Source: JBJTUH01 sp044346175 (GTDB taxonomy: Bacteria > Cyanobacteriota > Vampirovibrionia > Vampirovibrionales > JAJTHC01). Taken from it: 64,000 nucleotides of DNA. The notes beneath the pieces were generated by a model that was not told the origin of the DNA, made no database searches, and saw only the letters and a list, made by a program, of their open reading frames with translations. The DNA lies in assembly GCA_044346175.1 (NCBI GenBank), contig JBIIZQ010000011.1, forward strand, positions 4,074 to 68,073. The letters run 5' to 3'. Below are positions 61,638 through 64,000 of the stretch, piece by piece. The stretch's first letter is position 1. Every line of letters starts with the position of its first letter. The position numbers and the translations under genes were made by a program.

Positions 61638-62900
61638 CTACAAAGGAAATTGTTGGAGAAAGCGAGGGTCGTTCTGATAGAACAAACGAATGTCATGGAC
61701 TTGGTGGCGTAACATGGTGAGGCGTTCTACCCCTAAACCAAAGGCAAAACCCTGTACTTCTTCAGGGTTATACCCCGCTTGGGTGAGTACATTGGGGTGT
61801 ACCATGCCGCACCCTAGTACTTCAAGCCATCCCGTATGACTACATACTTTGCATCCGTCACCATGACAGAAAATGCAGGCAACATCCATTTCGGCACTGG
61901 GTTCAGTGAATGGAAAATAACTGGCACGAAAACGGGTACTCAGATGGTCACCAAGGTACTGTTTGATGAAACTATGAAGGATGCCCTTGAGGTCAGAAAA
62001 CCGAGTAGGGGTGTCTCGATGACTAATCCAAAGCCCTTCAATCTGGTGGAATAGCACATATTTACGTGCTGTAATATCCTCGTTACGGTACACACGCCCT
62101 GGTGCAACAACCGCCAAAGGTAAGGGTTGTGCTGTGTGTTGGTGGGTTTCCATGTAGCGTACTTGGGCGTTACTGGTTTGGCTTCTTAGTAATACGTGAG
62201 GGGCAACACGGGTATAGAACGTGTCTTGCATGTCACGGGCGGGGTGGTCTGGTCGAAAATTGAGTGCATCGAAATTGTAATGGTCGGTTTCGACCTCGGG
62301 GCAATCTTGAGGGTCAAGAATTTTAAACCCCATGGTTCTAAAAATATCCGTAATCTCCTCAATTGCCTGACTCAAGGGGTGAGGTTTGCCAGCGTGTAAT
62401 GCGGTTCCTGGAAGGGTGATATCAATACGTTCTGTCTCTAATTGTGCCTTTAGGGCTTCTTGAGTAAGGCGTTCTGTGGCTTGTTTCAGTGCGGTTTCAA
62501 TGGTTTGTCCTAGCAGTGCCATATTTTGACCTACACTGGCTTTGAGGTCAGGGGGAACATCTTTGAGATGCTTTTTAAGAGACCCGATAATCCCCTTTTT
62601 TCCTGTGAAAAAAAGTCTAAGGCTTTCCACTTGGGGAGCTTGTAGCTCAGGGTGCGTGATGAGCGTTTGCAGACTGATAAGGGTTTCAGGTGCTGCTAAC
62701 GCCTCTGGGGCTGAACGCATGTTGTCAGGCCAAGCTTTTGCTAGCTTGAAGCACGTTTCGGCAACAGGTAAGGGCAACGACTGCAAAAAAGGCACAGCTT
62801 CGGCGCCAAACACCCAAGATTCTTGCCATTGTTGGCATTGGGAAACGTCCACAGTAGGGGCGGATAAAAGCGTGGTGGTGTTGAGAAGAGTTTGCTGCAT
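61638..62900 (-). CDS. pheS: Phenylalanyl-tRNA synthetase alpha subunit
   Basis: The catalytic subunit of the class II (alpha-beta)2 enzyme. RLFFTGKKGIIGSLKKHL starts the coiled-coil N-domain. The catalytic part has PHPLSQAIEEI, the motif-2 region RVYRNEDITARKYVLFHQIEG, the CIFCHGDGCKVC cysteines common in bacterial PheS, and motif 3 GFAFGLGVERLTML. It is 420 residues, about 60-80 more than usual, because of an N-terminal stretch before the coiled coil; ATG 62720 (residue 61) would give a standard length. pheT is not adjacent. Confidence 0.94.
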   Translation of the reverse strand: MQQTLLNTTTLLSAPTVDVSQCQQWQESWVFGAEAVPFLQSLPLPVAETCFKLAKAWPDNMRSAPEALAAPETLISLQTLITHPELQAPQVESLRLFFTGKKGIIGSLKKHLKDVPPDLKASVGQNMALLGQTIETALKQATERLTQEALKAQLETERIDITLPGTALHAGKPHPLSQAIEEITDIFRTMGFKILDPQDCPEVETDHYNFDALNFRPDHPARDMQDTFYTRVAPHVLLRSQTSNAQVRYMETHQHTAQPLPLAVVAPGRVYRNEDITARKYVLFHQIEGLWISHRDTPTRFSDLKGILHSFIKQYLGDHLSTRFRASYFPFTEPSAEMDVACIFCHGDGCKVCSHTGWLEVLGCGMVHPNVLTQAGYNPEEVQGFAFGLGVERLTMLRHQVHDIRLFYQNDPRFLQQFPL

Positions 62901-62967
62901 GGGAGGGTTCTGCTTATGGATGAGAATGGTTGATAATGATAAGGCTTATTTTATGAGATTCTATCAT

Positions 62968-62995
62968 AAAAAAGCCCTGTCATCAGGGCTTTTTT
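62968..62995. terminator. Bidirectional intrinsic terminator
   Basis: A run of A, a 7-bp stem AGCCCTG / CAGGGCT with loop TCAT, then a run of T. It works on both strands and ends the unknown gene at 63019-63864. Confidence 0.85.
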
Positions 62996-63018
62996 CCTTA
63001 CTGTGAAAGCTTTTGAAA

Positions 63019-63864
63019 TTATCTTTTGAGTCGACTCATCCAAGAAAGTAAATACTTTATTTCTTGGGCGACCATGGTCGTATCTCTTACGGCTCTTGTG
63101 CTGAGATACTCTAAGGGGTCTCTGTGCCAAGAGGTTGCTTTCATCGTATTGCTTAAAATCTTGGTGCTGAGGTTGTCTACTTGGGTTTCAAGCGGTATCT
63201 TATCCTTGGGGACTTCAGGGACAATGCTCTGTAGCTTTTTTAAAGCGGGATAGCTCTTGTGTAGCTCGCGAATGAGATGGCTTCCTTCAGGGTTATGGAC
63301 AAGGTGGGTCATGACTTCCGTACCATTTTTGAGTGTTGCTTCAGGATTGTTGGCGATGTATGTCCCTATTTGACTTGTCACCTTTGTTACGACCTTGTTG
63401 GTATTAGGGGCTTGCCATACTCTTCGTAGTAGATTTTGGGCGGTGTTTTCAAGGGACATGGCTTTATTGAGGAGTTTGGGGTGATGTTGAAGTGCTAAGT
63501 AACCTTTATCCAAGAGCGTTTTAGGGGCGTTTTTGCCGCTTTCAAGACTTTTGCGATGTTTCTGGGTTGTTTTCCATTCCAAATGTCCAGCTTGGGTGAG
63601 CATCGTATGTCCTTTTTCGGGGTTTTTTTCCAAAAATTTCCCCAAGTGGTGTATCCCTTTTGTTTTGAGTGATGCTTGATACCGCCAAGCCATGCCCCCA
63701 GCAAGACTGATTCCAGCGGCTGTGATAAGCAGTGCTTTGGGTACAAAGCTCGAGTCTTTTCCAGAATGTTGCTTTGCACTTGAACTTGAATTTGATTTTA
63801 TGGAATCCCCTTTAGAGCTTCTGAGCTTTTGAGCTTCCGATACTTTGGATGAAATAAGAGACAT
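63019..63864 (-). CDS. Unknown single-pass membrane protein
   Basis: 281 residues that I do not recognise. The first 40 are Ser/Lys-rich and polar. One hydrophobic helix (about 43-61, PKALLITAAGISLAGGMAW) follows, and the rest is a basic, mostly helical domain with many Lys, Asn and Leu and no known motif. A topology with a short cytosolic tail and a large outside domain, or the reverse, is possible. It has its own terminator. Its low-complexity Ser-rich start is reminiscent of secretion signals, but that is speculation. It lies between pheS and an insertion-sequence end. Confidence 0.7.
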   Translation of the reverse strand: MSLISSKVSEAQKLRSSKGDSIKSNSSSSAKQHSGKDSSFVPKALLITAAGISLAGGMAWRYQASLKTKGIHHLGKFLEKNPEKGHTMLTQAGHLEWKTTQKHRKSLESGKNAPKTLLDKGYLALQHHPKLLNKAMSLENTAQNLLRRVWQAPNTNKVVTKVTSQIGTYIANNPEATLKNGTEVMTHLVHNPEGSHLIRELHKSYPALKKLQSIVPEVPKDKIPLETQVDNLSTKILSNTMKATSWHRDPLEYLSTRAVRDTTMVAQEIKYLLSWMSRLKR

Positions 63865-63937
63865 AAAAAATCGGAGACATCTAACTAATTAGCTGTTATA
63901 ATGGTCATTATTGTTTGTCTATAAGGATGATACAACC

Positions 63938-64000
63938 ATGACCTGTTCACACTGTCCAAAATGTGGTTCCGCTAACCGTGCGAAAGCTGGCTTTATTCAA
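63938..64000 (+). CDS. IS1-family-type transposase, N-terminal fragment (cut by window edge)
   Basis: Twenty-one codons from ATG 63938, preceded by AAGGA, encode CPKCGSANRAKAGFIQ after a Cys/His opening. This CxxC zinc-ribbon start followed by a Gly-Phe-Ile/Val turn is typical of InsA-like proteins of IS1-family elements. TATAAT at 63897-63902 could be its -10 box. The left end of the element would lie between the neighbouring gene start (63864) and about 63890, where CTAACTAATTAG is seen. The rest of the element lies to the right of the window. Confidence 0.6.
   Translation, partial: MTCSHCPKCGSANRAKAGFIQ

Overview
The window comes from a non-photosynthetic Gram-negative bacterium of the cyanobacterial lineage, most likely a Vampirovibrionia/Melainabacteria relative such as Vampirovibrio. 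The main evidence is that the RNA polymerase beta-prime subunit is encoded by two separate genes, rpoC1 (38704-40422) and rpoC2 (40577-44695), and that rpoC2 carries a very large insertion after the trigger-loop motif. Both are hallmarks of Cyanobacteria in the broad sense. No photosynthesis genes are seen. A respiratory complex I block (nuoJKLMN), a Kdo transferase, a heptosyltransferase-like GT9 enzyme and an Lnt homologue point to a respiring cell with an outer membrane. The lineage assignment is inference; no database was consulted.

Layout. 1-3187 (minus): holB, then two tandem Xer-type tyrosine recombinases; the second runs off the left edge. 3524-5972 (plus): a PilZ (c-di-GMP) protein followed by a membrane-anchored class III adenylate cyclase. 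6078-7661 (minus): a LytM/M23 peptidase. 7662-8435: a long AT-rich gene-free stretch in front of rplT. 8436-13287: rplT, thyX, Mini-RNase III, and E2 and E3 of a 2-oxoacid dehydrogenase. 13531-15449: an amidohydrolase and a small unknown protein. 15450-15988: a gene-free patch of inverted repeats and dispersed palindromes. 15989-21512: a pentapeptide-like membrane protein, GT9, DJ-1/PfpI, DCC1-like, DedA and serB. 21672-28455: nuoJKLMN. 28720-33394: carB and a GT4 glycosyltransferase. 33697-46212: rplJ-rplL-rpoB-rpoC1-rpoC2 and waaA. 46217-52962 (minus): tgt, mtaB, metG, thrB and a histidine kinase. 53134-58875: an unknown protein, a secreted NTF2-like protein, a periplasmic 5'-nucleotidase-like enzyme and azoR. 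58889-63864 (minus): an unknown protein, pheS, a DprA-like protein and lnt. 63938-64000: the start of an IS1-type transposase at the right edge.

Most genes are housekeeping. The information-processing genes stand in broken-up versions of classical operons: rplT without infC/rpmI, rplJL without rplKA, nuoJ-N without nuoA-I, and E2/E3 without E1. The most unusual signals are two C10 homopolymer tracts inside coding regions (a recombinase and a cell-wall peptidase) where a one-base slip in either direction gives an early stop; an AT-hook insertion inside the same recombinase; a HIP1-like iterated palindrome; a ThyX whose signature motif is split by extra residues; and two unrecognised proteins with membrane-active-looking N-termini.
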